Assembly (NCBI GenBank): GCA_025936825.1
Contig: JAICSO010000012.1
Span: 62,001-126,000, forward strand
Direction of reading: 5' to 3'
Length of the DNA stretch: 64,000 nt
From: Terriglobales bacterium
GTDB taxonomy: Bacteria; Acidobacteriota; Terriglobia; Terriglobales; Acidobacteriaceae
In this document: positions 43,691 to 52,653 of the stretch, one piece after another
Position numbering within the stretch: the first letter of the stretch is position 1
How the letters are laid out: every line of letters begins with the position of its first letter
The notes under the pieces: model-generated
Databases searched by the model: none
What the model was told of the DNA's origin: nothing
The model's input: the letters and a program-made list of their open reading frames with translations, nothing else
Program-made: the position numbers and the translations under genes

Positions 43691-44820
43691 ATGCACTTGC
43701 ACTCGCTGCGAATCAGGACATTCGGCAGCGTCTGCGTGACATTCCGCGCCTCACCTAGCGACGAGTAAGGGCCATGCCACCGCGCATGATTGGCGGAATG
43801 CCCCGAGGGCCGGGCTTTGCCGCCGTTGCATTGTCCACAGTTGGCGCGGTGAAGGACGGCCTTGTGCGGACCGGCCGCCCAATTCTCATAGACGAAGAAG
43901 CTTGGCGTATTCGGAGTGGCAGCCGCGGCAGTCGCTTTGGCAACCAGTCCTAGGTCGCCCGCAATCCTTTGTAGCTTTGACCGCGTATCGCGTCTAACCG
44001 GGATCATCGGCAAGCGATACACCTCTTCGATCCTGCCCATCATCGCCAGCACCGCTTTCACCGGCATGGGGCTGGACTCGATGAAATTCGCCTGCATCAG
44101 CGGCAAATATTTACGGAATACCTGTCGCGCTGTACCCCAATCATTATTCAGCGCGGAGCGAATGATGGCAGTCATTTCCGCCGGGATTTCATTGGCAGCA
44201 ACAGAAATCAAGCCTACCCCACCGACCGATATCACCGGCAGCACGGTGGCATCATCGCCCGAGAGCACCGCGAAGTCAGGACGCACTGCCGCGCAGATTT
44301 CCGCCACTTGGGTTAGATTGCCGCTCGCTTCCTTCACGCCGGCGATATTCGGAATCTCAGCCAGGCGCGCGACAGTACTCGGCTCCAGGTTCGCTCCGGT
44401 CCGTCCAGGAATGTTGTAAAGCATAACCGGCTTGCTTACCGCTTCGGCGATCGCTTTAAAGTGCTGGTACTGTCCTTCCTGAGTTGGCTTGTTGTAATAC
44501 GGAGACGCAGTAAGAATTCCATTCACGCCTTCTCGCGAACTCAGTTCCTGCGCTTTGGCGACAGCGTCTTTCGTATTGTTCGATGTTGCGCCCGCGACGA
44601 TCGGCACTCGTCCGGCTGCGACTTCAATCGTGACATCGATGACGCGCAGCCACTCTTCGTGCGTGAGGGTGGGCGTCTCGCCAGTCGTGCCACAGGGCAC
44701 AAGGAAGTCAATCCCCGACTCGATCTGCCACGAAACAAGATTCCTTAACGCTTGCTCATCAATCGAGCCATCTTGATGAAACGGAGTAACTAGTGCTGTG
44801 CCGCATCCGCGAAATTGCAT
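43687..44820 (-). CDS. dapA: 4-hydroxy-tetrahydrodipicolinate synthase with Cys-rich C-terminal extension
   Basis: The first 295 or so residues are an ordinary DapA: CGTTGETPTLTHEEW, YYNKPTQEGQYQHF, YNIPGRTG and GVKEASGNLTQ with the Schiff-base Lys. It condenses pyruvate with aspartate semialdehyde. After an Ala/Thr linker comes a 70-residue extension (FFVYENWAAGPHKAVLHRAN, CGQCNGGK, HARWHGPYSSLGEA, ending SECKCI). Its CxxC and CKC groups could bind a metal. Usual DapA length is 290-300. The frame is continuous and no error is apparent. Confidence 0.93.
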   Translation of the reverse strand: MQFRGCGTALVTPFHQDGSIDEQALRNLVSWQIESGIDFLVPCGTTGETPTLTHEEWLRVIDVTIEVAAGRVPIVAGATSNNTKDAVAKAQELSSREGVNGILTASPYYNKPTQEGQYQHFKAIAEAVSKPVMLYNIPGRTGANLEPSTVARLAEIPNIAGVKEASGNLTQVAEICAAVRPDFAVLSGDDATVLPVISVGGVGLISVAANEIPAEMTAIIRSALNNDWGTARQVFRKYLPLMQANFIESSPMPVKAVLAMMGRIEEVYRLPMIPVRRDTRSKLQRIAGDLGLVAKATAAAATPNTPSFFVYENWAAGPHKAVLHRANCGQCNGGKARPSGHSANHARWHGPYSSLGEARNVTQTLPNVLIRSECKCI

Positions 44821-44871
44821 GTAGAAAGGATAACGCGGAAAGCGGGCAGACGGAAACTGCCCGGAGACGAC

Positions 44872-45552
44872 TTATACCTCGCGCCAGATGTCCTTGAACT
44901 CGTAGAAGCCCTTCTTGCCCATCAGCCATTCCGCTGCGCGAACCGCTCCTTCGGCGAAGCCCCGACGGGATTTAGCGTCGTGGCAAAGGTAAATCGTGTC
45001 AGCCGCCGACTCCAGCGTGAGCTCGTGCATTCCGACAACGTCGCCTTCGCGGAATGAAGTGATCTCCACTTCTGCGTCGGAGGCATTTTGCAGAATCTGC
45101 TGCATCGTCGCGGCAGTACCCGACGGCGCATCCTTCTTAGTCACGTGGTGGCGTTCGTAGATGTGGCCGGCATAGCCCTGCTTCAGCGCCGGAGCAACGG
45201 TTTTCACCAGCTCGAAAAACATGTTCACGCCAACCGAGAAGTTGGAACCAAATACAAACCCTGTGCCCCGCCGCTCCACCTCGGCCTTGATGTTGGGGAT
45301 TTGATCGTACCAGCCGGTGGTCCCCACAACCATGTTTTTGCCGTTCTCAATGCAGGCGGAAATGTTGTCGAGCACGCAATGCGGCGCGGTGAAGTCTACG
45401 ACCACGTCAAATCCAGCAAGCCGATCCTTCGTCAGTCCTGCCGCATTTGCGTTGTCATTCTCAAGCACCACATCAACTGTGTGACCGCGTTCCATCGCGA
45501 CGTCGCGCACCAGCGATCCAGTTTTGCCGATTCCAAGGAGAAGGATTTTCAT
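44872..45552 (-). CDS. dapB: 4-hydroxy-tetrahydrodipicolinate reductase
   Basis: 226 residues, shorter than the usual 240-270. LLGIGKTGSLVRDVAMERG (NAD(P)-binding), VVDFTAPHCVLDNI, VVGTTGWYDQI, GSNFSVGVNMFFELV and IYERHHVTKKDAPSGTA (the catalytic His/Lys block) are present. This short form is known in several phyla. It lies 51 bases upstream of dapA on the minus strand. Confidence 0.95.
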   Translation of the reverse strand: MKILLLGIGKTGSLVRDVAMERGHTVDVVLENDNANAAGLTKDRLAGFDVVVDFTAPHCVLDNISACIENGKNMVVGTTGWYDQIPNIKAEVERRGTGFVFGSNFSVGVNMFFELVKTVAPALKQGYAGHIYERHHVTKKDAPSGTAATMQQILQNASDAEVEITSFREGDVVGMHELTLESAADTIYLCHDAKSRRGFAEGAVRAAEWLMGKKGFYEFKDIWREV

Positions 45553-45652
45553 GGATGGGAATAGTGTAATCGGGATTGCTCCTGTTCTATTTCTTCTCCT
45601 GTGGAGATCGCCTGGCTGTGACTAGTAGGTATTGAAGCCACCCCATAAACCA

Positions 45653-45766
45653 TGTCATTCCGAGAAGCGCAGCGACGAGGAACCTGCTTTTCGCCGGCAG
45701 CGGTGGAGGAGCATCGGAACAGCAGGTTCCTCGTCCTTCCGCTGCGCGTCACTCCTCGGAATGACA
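45653..45766. repeat. Large palindrome (family E) between dapB and lysC
   Basis: TGTCATTCCGAG at the left and CTCGGAATGACA at the right, with inner pairs GACGAGGAACCTGCT / AGCAGGTTCCTCGTC. Over 40 bases of each arm can pair. It is of the GTCATTCCGAGG.. type found in many intergenic regions of related genomes. Confidence 0.85.
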
Positions 45767-45798
45767 TCCATTTGCGAATGTTATTCGTGAATAAAACC

Positions 45799-47184
45799 CT
45801 AGGCGAATATTTCCGGATCCAGCTCCGCGAAGAACCGCTTGTGCAGCCGCTGAATCACGCTCGGAACCTGGTCTTCGTCGATCACGAACGTCAGGTTGAT
45901 CTCCGACGCGCCTTGCGAAATCATGCGTATCTTCACATCAGAAAGTTCGCCGAAAACGTGCGCGGCGATGCCGGGGATTTCCCGCAGGCTTTGCCCCACC
46001 AGGCAAACAATTGCCTTGCGTCCTTCGTATTTCACGTCTGCGAGCTTCGCCAAGTCCGCGGCCAGCGCGGGAATCGACTCGTTCGAATCCACAGTCAGCG
46101 AAACGCTCACCTCTGAAGTCGAAACCACATCCACCGGAATACGGTGCCGATCGAATGCCTCGAAGATTGATTTAAGAAATCCGTGAGCCAAAAGCATGCG
46201 CGGCGCGGCCACGTCCACAATCGTGATCCGCTTCTTGGCCGCAATTGCCTTGAAGAAATTCTTGCAGTGCGGCGCGCGCGCCGTGATGCGAGTTCCTTCA
46301 CAGGAGGGATTGCGCGAGTTCAGGATGTAGACCGGAATGTTTTTCTGAATGGCGGGCAGCACAGTCGCGGGATGCAAAACCTTCGCCCCGAAATATGCAA
46401 GCTCCGCGGCTTCCTCGAAGCTGATGGTCTTGATCCGGCGCGCATCGGGGCAGATGTTGGGATCGGTGGTCATCATGCCGTCGACGTCGGTCCAGATTTC
46501 GATTTTGTCAGCGCTGAGCCCGGCGCCCACGATTGCCGCCGAGAAATCCGATCCGCCGCGGCCGATCGTCGTCGTCACGCCTGCTCGCGTTGCGCCGATG
46601 AAGCCGCCCATCACCGGCACTTCCCCGCGATCGACCACGGGGGCAACAAACTCCCTCAGCCTGGCATTGGTGTCGTCGAACAGCGGGGAGGCGCGCATGA
46701 AAGTCTCGTCTGTCACGATGCAGTCACGAGAGTCCACGTGTGCCGCCGGAAGATTATGAGCAGAGAGCGCTGCTGTCACGAGTTTGCTGGACAACACCTC
46801 GCCGAACGCAGCCACATGATCGGTGGTTCGCGGCGTGAGTTCGCCGACGGCGGCAATTCCTCGAAGCAATTCTTCTAACTCTTCGAACTCCGAGCCCAGA
46901 TCGCTGTGAAATTGCGTGAAAAGAGCGGTGCCGAGCAGTTCGCCGGCGGTGTTGTAATGCCGTTCGCGGCACTCGCGAGCTAGGATAAGCGCCCTCTGAC
47001 GATCTCCATCACCTGCTGCGCGCGCCATCTGCAGCAATTGGTCGGTGACCTTCGCCATAGCGCTGACAACCACGATTGGCCGGTGCGGCAAGCGGCCACG
47101 GACGATCTCCGCGACTCGGGCGATCGCCTTCGAGTCGCCGACTGACGTCCCGCCGAATTTCATGACGACGCAGTGAGCAGCCAT
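45799..47184 (-). CDS. lysC: Aspartokinase (LysC type)
   Basis: 461 residues. VMKFGGTSVGD and GRGGSDFSAAIVGAGL bind ATP and aspartate; two C-terminal ACT domains (MLLAHGFLKSIFEAFDRHRIPVDVVSTSEVSVSLT; AIVCLVGQSLREIPGIAAHVFGEL) probably bind lysine for feedback control. It makes aspartyl phosphate, first step of the aspartate family. Its product goes to asd, encoded just upstream. Confidence 0.95.
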   Translation of the reverse strand: MAAHCVVMKFGGTSVGDSKAIARVAEIVRGRLPHRPIVVVSAMAKVTDQLLQMARAAGDGDRQRALILARECRERHYNTAGELLGTALFTQFHSDLGSEFEELEELLRGIAAVGELTPRTTDHVAAFGEVLSSKLVTAALSAHNLPAAHVDSRDCIVTDETFMRASPLFDDTNARLREFVAPVVDRGEVPVMGGFIGATRAGVTTTIGRGGSDFSAAIVGAGLSADKIEIWTDVDGMMTTDPNICPDARRIKTISFEEAAELAYFGAKVLHPATVLPAIQKNIPVYILNSRNPSCEGTRITARAPHCKNFFKAIAAKKRITIVDVAAPRMLLAHGFLKSIFEAFDRHRIPVDVVSTSEVSVSLTVDSNESIPALAADLAKLADVKYEGRKAIVCLVGQSLREIPGIAAHVFGELSDVKIRMISQGASEINLTFVIDEDQVPSVIQRLHKRFFAELDPEIFA

Positions 47185-47340
47185 TAGCGTTTAGCTGTTA
47201 GCTTGACCCGCAATTTTAGCAGGCGCTCTCGACAGAGTTGCTTGTGGGAGCAGGCGTTGTCGAACTCTAACCTCGAGACACTATCTGAAATTTAGGCGGA
47301 ATAGGAGTTAGCTCCCATGCGTGAGCGCGATTCGACATAG

Positions 47341-47430
47341 AAGCCGCCAAGCGGCGCAAGAATAAAGCCCCGGCGTAAGCCCGGGGTTAGGAGATTAGAG
47401 GAACCAGCCCCGAAGGGGCGAAAGAGCCCA
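47341..47430. repeat. Intergenic palindromic repeat, family A copy 3
   Basis: AAGCCGCCAAGCGGCGCAAGAATAAAGCCCCGGCGTAAGCCCGGGGTTAGG, a spacer, then AGCCCCGAAGGGGCGAAAG. Same order as the copies near 3.35 and 39.3 kb. Lies between lysC and asd. Confidence 0.8.
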
Positions 47431-47443
47431 AGCGGTGATATAC

Positions 47444-48496
47444 CTAGTCCAGGTATCCCTCTTCTTTCAACAGCTCCGCATTCAGCAGCGCCGCTCCCGC
47501 CGCGCCGCGGATGGTGTTATGCGAGAGCACGGTGAACTTCCAGTCGAGCACGTTGCACGGACGCAGGCGTCCCACTGTCGTCGTCATCCCGTGGCCGAAG
47601 TCCACGTCAAAGCGCGGCTGTGGGCGATCGCTGGCATTCACATAGCGGACCGGAATCTCCGGCGCCGTGGGCAACTTCTTCTCCTGCGGAATCGCGCGGA
47701 ACGAGGACCACGCCTCCAGAATTTCCTCCGCGCTCGCCTTCTTCTTCAACTTGATCGAAATGGACTCGGTGTGTCCGTCTTCCACCGCAACCCGGTTGCA
47801 CTGTGCGCTCATCTTGAAAGGAGCGGGAATAATGCCAGCACCATTCAACTTGCCGAGAAGCTTCTGCGTCTCCTCCTCCATCTTCTCTTCTTCTTTCGAG
47901 ATGTAGGGAATGACGTTGCCAAGAATGTCGAGCGAAGCCACGCCCGGATATCCGGCGCCGCTCACAGCCTGCATGGTCACCGCCATAACAGTTTCCAATT
48001 CGAACTTCTCATGCAACGGCTTGAGCGCGAGCACCAGCCCGATCGCCGAGCAATTGGGATTGGTCACGACGAACCCGCCGTTCTTCCGCCGGTACGACTG
48101 GCATTCGATTAGCTTCACGTGATCGGGATTGACCTCGGGAATCACCAACGGCACATCCTTCACCATGCGCAGCGCGCTGGAGTTGGTGATCACGGCGTGA
48201 CCCGCCTCGGCAAAGCGAGGCTCAAGTTCAGCGGCGATGCCGGAGTCCAAAGCGGCAAAAATAATCTTGGGGGCGCCGTCCGGCTTGGCCGGAGCGACAA
48301 CCATCTTGGCGACATTCTTCGGAATAGACGTCTTCAGACGCCACCGTGCCGCCTCCGCGTAGGGCTTACCTTCGGAGCGGTCCGAGGCCGCCATCCACGC
48401 TACTTCAAACCACCGGTGATGCTCCAGCAACTGGATAAACCGCTGCCCGACGATGCCGGTGGCACCGAGAATACCTACAGGAATTTTGTTTGGCAT
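47444..48496 (-). CDS. asd: Aspartate-semialdehyde dehydrogenase (archaeal/fungal-type branch)
   Basis: 350 residues. IPVGILGATGIVGQRFIQLLEHH is the NADP site; VTNPNCSAIGLVLALKPLHEKF holds the catalytic Cys. Blocks such as SAQCNRVAVEDGHTESISIKLKKKAS and FTVLSHNTIRGAAGAALLNAELL fit the archaeal/fungal subgroup rather than E. coli Asd. It reduces aspartyl phosphate to the semialdehyde. It is the first gene of the aspartate-to-DAP cluster. Confidence 0.94.
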   Translation of the reverse strand: MPNKIPVGILGATGIVGQRFIQLLEHHRWFEVAWMAASDRSEGKPYAEAARWRLKTSIPKNVAKMVVAPAKPDGAPKIIFAALDSGIAAELEPRFAEAGHAVITNSSALRMVKDVPLVIPEVNPDHVKLIECQSYRRKNGGFVVTNPNCSAIGLVLALKPLHEKFELETVMAVTMQAVSGAGYPGVASLDILGNVIPYISKEEEKMEEETQKLLGKLNGAGIIPAPFKMSAQCNRVAVEDGHTESISIKLKKKASAEEILEAWSSFRAIPQEKKLPTAPEIPVRYVNASDRPQPRFDVDFGHGMTTTVGRLRPCNVLDWKFTVLSHNTIRGAAGAALLNAELLKEEGYLD

Positions 48497-48510
48497 AAAT
48501 CTAGAGGATC

Positions 48511-48573
48511 AGTGGCTAGTGGTTAGCGGCTAGGAAAACTCGATGTCACTAGCCACACGTCACTAGTCACTAA
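48511..48573. repeat. Family D repeat before asd
   Basis: AGTGGCTAGTGGTTAGCGGCTAG, a 15-base spacer, then GTCACTAGCCACACGTCACTAGTCACTAAC. The words are those of the gap-pgk palindrome; arms pair imperfectly. Confidence 0.7.
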
Positions 48574-48607
48574 CAACTACACAGGGATAATTTTACAACA
48601 CCGCCAT

Positions 48608-49699
48608 TCATGGCCGTGGCGTGGTTTCGGTTAAGAAGGAGTATTCATTGAGCGGCCCGAAACGCTTTTTCTCTGCGTACATGCGCCATCTGCGCCAAAC
48701 GATGCGGAGGCTCGCCATCACCGGAATCGACAGGTAGACGCCCAGCACGCCCGCGATTTCTCCGCCGGCGAGAACTCCAAAAATCGCAGCCAGCGGGTGT
48801 AACTCCATGGTCTTGCCCATCACGCGCGGCGAAACCACATAGTCCTGAATCAAGCGCCATGCCAGCAGGAAGATGAGCACGACCACCCAGTGCGGATACC
48901 CCGTGAGCAGCGCGACGCCTGTGATTAGCACCGTCGCGACCAGGGGACCAACGACCGGGATGAATTCCAAAATGCCACCTGCGCTGGCCAGCATCAGCGC
49001 ATACGGAACCTTCATCAGGCCGAGAAAAGAGCCATAGGCCACCCAGGACAGCGCCGCCAGCGTCAGTTGCGCGCGAATGAACTGCGCCAACATCAAGTTC
49101 ATATCGCTGATCACGCCCTGGAGGAACTCGCGCTGCGCTTTGCTGTGCATGAACGAGAGCGCCACCCCGCTGAAATTGCGTGCGTCCTTCAGGAAGAAAG
49201 CAGCCAGGATTGGAATCAGGATCAGCAGCCATGATTCCTGCGCCACTTCAGCCAATCGAATTCCAGCGTGCTGGGCAACCTTCAGCAGGTCTCCCGTATG
49301 CGCTTTGAGGAATAGCTCGAGTTGATCTCGCGTCGTCTTGTTCAGGCCATGCTCGACGCCAATGTCTTGCACGATTTGGCCGCTATTTATTCGTTCGACA
49401 AGAGAAGGCAGCGAGTCTGTGAGCTTTTGCGCCTCATGGCCGATGCGTGGCCCAATGAAGAAGAAAAGCGTCCCCAGACCAAGCACGATCAGAAGATAGA
49501 TGATCGCGATAGCACCGCCGCGGCTTTTGGTCCAGCGCTCAATGCGCGACACACCAGGGTCGACAAGGTAGGCGAAGAAGACCGCGAACAGGAAGGCGAT
49601 CAGGGTACGGCGGGCAAAGTACAAGAATGCCAGCCCCATGGCAAATAACAGGACCGTGAAGATGATCCGAGTCGCGCGTGAGTCAATGAGCGCCGTCAT
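48608..49699 (-). CDS. AI-2E-type membrane permease (PerM family)
   Basis: 363 residues, about eight membrane segments. FAVFFAYLVDPGVSRIERW near the start, YALMLASAGGILEFIPVVGPLVATVLITGV and MGKTMELHPLAAIFGVLAGGEIAGVLGVYLSIPVMA near the end are the usual PF01594 blocks. Members include AI-2 exporters and Na+/H+ antiporters; the real substrate is unknown. It ends the ECF sigma-factor gene run on the minus strand. Confidence 0.87.
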   Translation of the reverse strand: MTALIDSRATRIIFTVLLFAMGLAFLYFARRTLIAFLFAVFFAYLVDPGVSRIERWTKSRGGAIAIIYLLIVLGLGTLFFFIGPRIGHEAQKLTDSLPSLVERINSGQIVQDIGVEHGLNKTTRDQLELFLKAHTGDLLKVAQHAGIRLAEVAQESWLLILIPILAAFFLKDARNFSGVALSFMHSKAQREFLQGVISDMNLMLAQFIRAQLTLAALSWVAYGSFLGLMKVPYALMLASAGGILEFIPVVGPLVATVLITGVALLTGYPHWVVVLIFLLAWRLIQDYVVSPRVMGKTMELHPLAAIFGVLAGGEIAGVLGVYLSIPVMASLRIVWRRWRMYAEKKRFGPLNEYSFLTETTPRP

Positions 49700-49732
49700 G
49701 GGGCTGGTTCACAGGCGGGAACGGTTCGCAAA

Positions 49733-50485
49733 TCAGTCGCGGACCACCTCGGTCCCGCCGTCATTCAGTAATCGTACAAGCTTGAAGTGATCGTCAAGCC
49801 AAAACGCCCAGTCGCCCATGTCGGAGCTCAGAATAAACTTGCTGAGCTCAACCTGGGATCCGCGAATCGAAACTTTGTCCCGCCCTGCGAACTCGATCGC
49901 CACCGACATGGAGGTCCGGGCATGCGGATTCAGAGCCCCGAACTGCACCTTTTGATGCAATGGGCAGTTCGGCGCACCAGCATTTTGTTTGCATGCAGAG
50001 GCCAGGTATTTCCACGCCAGGATTTCGCGGTGCACGAAGAAGTAATCGTCCAGAATCGTGGTCGAGGCGGGAAGCAGGAAATTCTGGTCATGCGTCTTAT
50101 TGTCGGAGCCATTGGTAAACGTCTCGACCAGAAAGGCGTCATTCGGCGCGACCGACGCCGTCATCTTCTCGGGAGCAGTTTCTTTCCATTCGTAACTACG
50201 GAGTTCTGTGGATGGCGTGAGCACGATTTCCGAAGTCTGGTCTGCAACCTGTTCGCCTTGGCTCGACTTGAATTGCGAAGAAATCCTGCTTCCGGTGGCA
50301 CTCTGTTCGATGGAGAAGGTTTCTGTGGCTACGCGGGTTCCTGACGAAAACACGCCAAAGGAGCCGGAGTCTACCACTTGCCCTCCTGGTTGCTTCTTTT
50401 CTTTATCCTTCGCAGCAGCAATGCTGCCGACGAAGGCGCACACGCAAATCAGCGACAGGACTTTTTTGAACAAACCAGATTTCAC
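49733..50485 (-). CDS. Exported hypothetical protein
   Basis: 250 residues from a GTG. Signal peptide (VLSLICVCAFVGSIAAA), a Lys-rich stretch and a beta-rich domain (FGVFSSGTRVATETFSIEQ, TEIVLTPSTELRSYEWKET, VSIRGSQVELSKFILSSDMG) of the type seen beside outer-envelope genes in acidobacteria. There are two Cys (ACKQNAGAPNC) that may pair. No function is known. Its start overlaps the aroK stop (GTGA). Confidence 0.7.
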   Translation of the reverse strand: MKSGLFKKVLSLICVCAFVGSIAAAKDKEKKQPGGQVVDSGSFGVFSSGTRVATETFSIEQSATGSRISSQFKSSQGEQVADQTSEIVLTPSTELRSYEWKETAPEKMTASVAPNDAFLVETFTNGSDNKTHDQNFLLPASTTILDDYFFVHREILAWKYLASACKQNAGAPNCPLHQKVQFGALNPHARTSMSVAIEFAGRDKVSIRGSQVELSKFILSSDMGDWAFWLDDHFKLVRLLNDGGTEVVRD

Positions 50486-51057
50486 TCGGCACTCCTGGGT
50501 TCTAAAGCCAGCCTCAAGGTAATTTCTTCGGCAATGGCAGAGATTTCCTTACCTTTTGTTATCACATGGAGGTCGGCTTGGCGATATGACGAAAGCCGCT
50601 GTTCATATAGTTTCGTGAACTGTTCGGGGTCTCTGCGGAGAGGACGAACCACCTCCGGCTGATCACAGCGGCGAAACAATTCTTCCGCAGGAGCATCCAG
50701 CCAGACCGCTGCTACATACCTCTCGCGCAGAAGCGCGCGAATTCTTTCGACAACGAAAGCTCCGCCGCCGAGAGCGAGAACCAAAAATCTCGAATCGGAA
50801 GCGGCGAGAGTCTCCCCTAGAACACTTAACTCAAGGTCGCGGAAATGCTGTTCTCCGTCCTGCTGGAAAATCTGCGGAATGGCACGCCCTTCGCGGGATT
50901 CGATGAGGTGATCGAGATCGGCGAATCGCCAGCTTAGGCGACGGGCCAATTCCTGGCCCACGCTGGTTTTGCCTGCGCCCATGAATCCAACCAGCGCGAC
51001 GGTGTACACACAGGCCTGCTCGCGCCGCGACCGCGGCAAAACGGTCTCGTCTGTCAT
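50482..51057 (-). CDS. aroK: Shikimate kinase
   Basis: About 191 residues. VALVGFMGAGKTSVGQELARRL is Walker A, FADLDHLIESREGRAIPQIFQQDGEQHFRDLE contains the shikimate-binding Asp/Arg, and LALGGGAFV is the GGG loop. It phosphorylates shikimate in aromatic amino-acid synthesis. It is in an ECF sigma/anti-sigma/DUF4097 gene run, an unusual place. The ORF track uses a TTG three codons earlier; the ATG is chosen. Confidence 0.92.
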   Translation of the reverse strand: MTDETVLPRSRREQACVYTVALVGFMGAGKTSVGQELARRLSWRFADLDHLIESREGRAIPQIFQQDGEQHFRDLELSVLGETLAASDSRFLVLALGGGAFVVERIRALLRERYVAAVWLDAPAEELFRRCDQPEVVRPLRRDPEQFTKLYEQRLSSYRQADLHVITKGKEISAIAEEITLRLALEPRSAE

Positions 51058-51090
51058 GTGCAGCAATGCTTGTCCAGGAAAACGCCAGCG

Positions 51091-51942
51091 TTACTGGCGT
51101 TTCTTGAGGTGGATTTTACCACTGAAGGACATCAGCTTTACCGAAGAAGCCGCCTTCCCCAGGGTGCCTGAGAAGTAACTCCCAGCCTTGGCGTAGAACG
51201 GCGTGTGCTTCGGTTCGAGGGAGAAATCGCTGTCCACGCGGCCTTGGCTTGAGCGCGCGGTGACATCAATGGAAGCGTAAGCAGGCGCGACCGCCTCGAT
51301 GTTTCCGGCGTAGCTGGTGAAGCTGTACTCGCCTTCTCCGCCGAAGTCCCCAGCGTATTCAATCTTGCCAGTATTCGAGTTCACCGCCACATACGGTCCG
51401 GAGACGGAGGTCAAAGATACGTCCCCCGACATCGACACCACTTCCACGTGGCCATTGCGAACGTTGCTGATGGTCACCGGCCCGTTGAGGGTCCTCACAT
51501 GCACATGACCGTCTCCGCAATTCAGGACTTCCATTGCGCCATTGCCGCCCTCGAGAGCGAGATCGCCGTGCAGGTTCTCCGCGTGTACAGGACCATTTTC
51601 GGAGTGAATGCTCAAACTGGCATCCGCGGGAACTAGCACCTGGTATTCCACCACCCCGCTGTATTGGTCCGCGCCCTGCAGAAGATGAGAGATGATGTCG
51701 ATTCGGTTATGGCTCTGGCTCTGATCGATCTCGACTTTATCGGAATGCAGAATCGCGTTGATGATGACTTCGTGCGGAGCCCCAGCTTTTACCACCACAG
51801 GACCGTAGGGATTGTTAATCGAGATGGCGGGGTGCTTGCCCACCTTGAAGTGCAGGTCTTTGCGACTTTCGCCGGCGGCAAAGGCCACCCCGGCTAGCGC
51901 TAGTACAGTGACGAATTTTGCGGCGCACTTCGCGGTACTCAT
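51091..51942 (-). CDS. DUF4097-family exported beta-strand repeat protein
   Basis: 283 residues. Signal peptide (FVTVLALAGVAFAAGESR), then about ten short repeats typical of the beta-solenoid DUF4097: ISINNPYGPVVVKAG, LSIHSENGPVHAENLHGDLALEGG, VHVRTLNGPVTISNVRNGHVEVVSMSGDVSLTSVSG. Such proteins are often encoded with ECF sigma/anti-sigma pairs, as here, and are thought to be exported, possibly surface-bound. It starts 11 bases after the anti-sigma gene. Confidence 0.85.
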   Translation of the reverse strand: MSTAKCAAKFVTVLALAGVAFAAGESRKDLHFKVGKHPAISINNPYGPVVVKAGAPHEVIINAILHSDKVEIDQSQSHNRIDIISHLLQGADQYSGVVEYQVLVPADASLSIHSENGPVHAENLHGDLALEGGNGAMEVLNCGDGHVHVRTLNGPVTISNVRNGHVEVVSMSGDVSLTSVSGPYVAVNSNTGKIEYAGDFGGEGEYSFTSYAGNIEAVAPAYASIDVTARSSQGRVDSDFSLEPKHTPFYAKAGSYFSGTLGKAASSVKLMSFSGKIHLKKRQ

Positions 51943-51953
51943 GCTCCCCCCGA

Positions 51954-52619
51954 TCAGTGACTGCTGTCATCCACTACCAACTCGTACAGCATCTGCTTCT
52001 GCTCGTACGCATTCATCAACATTTGCTGCATGTAAACATCATTGGGATCCTGTTGCAATGATTCCTGCGCATCTTCGATGAATGCGTTTGCCTGGTCGAG
52101 ATCGGACCGGAACTTCGCCAGCTGTGCCGGCGGCCGCGCTGCCACTGTACTCAACCACTGCTGATCCTCATGCGACAAGGCAGGTTTGCGTTTCGCGCTA
52201 GCGTTCTTAACCGGAGCAGTTGAGGCGATGGGCTGCTGCACCTGCTTCGCGTCGTCATTGTTCAATCGCGTCGGATGGTACAGTTTCACGACCGCAACCA
52301 CCGCGAGCGCTGCCGCTACGGGCACGAGCCACGCTGCGCGCCAGCGCTGCATGAAACTTGGCTTCGCTTCAACCGGGAGATAAATGGGTTCGGAGCGGCG
52401 GATCAAACCCTCGCTCCGAAGCCGCTCCTCAATTGCATTCCATACCGCAGCGCTGGGTTCCTCTGCTGCGGAAAGCATCTTGGCTTGTGAGGCGATCGAA
52501 TTCAGATCCAGCAGGAGTCCTGAACACGTGGGACACGAGTTCAAATGCGCCTGCTGCTCGGGGGAAGGCTGTCCCTCGACGCATTCCGGCAGATCGCGCT
52601 CAAACTCTAAACAAGTCAT
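51954..52619 (-). CDS. Zinc-finger anti-sigma factor
   Basis: About 221 residues. MTCLEFERDLPECVEGQPSPEQQAHLNSCPTCSGLL is the ZAS zinc finger (His-x3-Cys-x2-Cys) at the very start, so the ATG at 52619 (GAGAGAGG upstream) is used rather than the ORF-track start, which overlaps the sigma gene. A membrane segment (AWLVPVAAALAVVAVVKLY, about residue 115) separates it from an exported helical domain. It should hold the adjacent sigma factor inactive. Confidence 0.88.
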   Translation of the reverse strand: MTCLEFERDLPECVEGQPSPEQQAHLNSCPTCSGLLLDLNSIASQAKMLSAAEEPSAAVWNAIEERLRSEGLIRRSEPIYLPVEAKPSFMQRWRAAWLVPVAAALAVVAVVKLYHPTRLNNDDAKQVQQPIASTAPVKNASAKRKPALSHEDQQWLSTVAARPPAQLAKFRSDLDQANAFIEDAQESLQQDPNDVYMQQMLMNAYEQKQMLYELVVDDSSH

Positions 52620-52653
52620 TCCGACCTCTCTCCCCGATACCGCGTCTGGCTCC

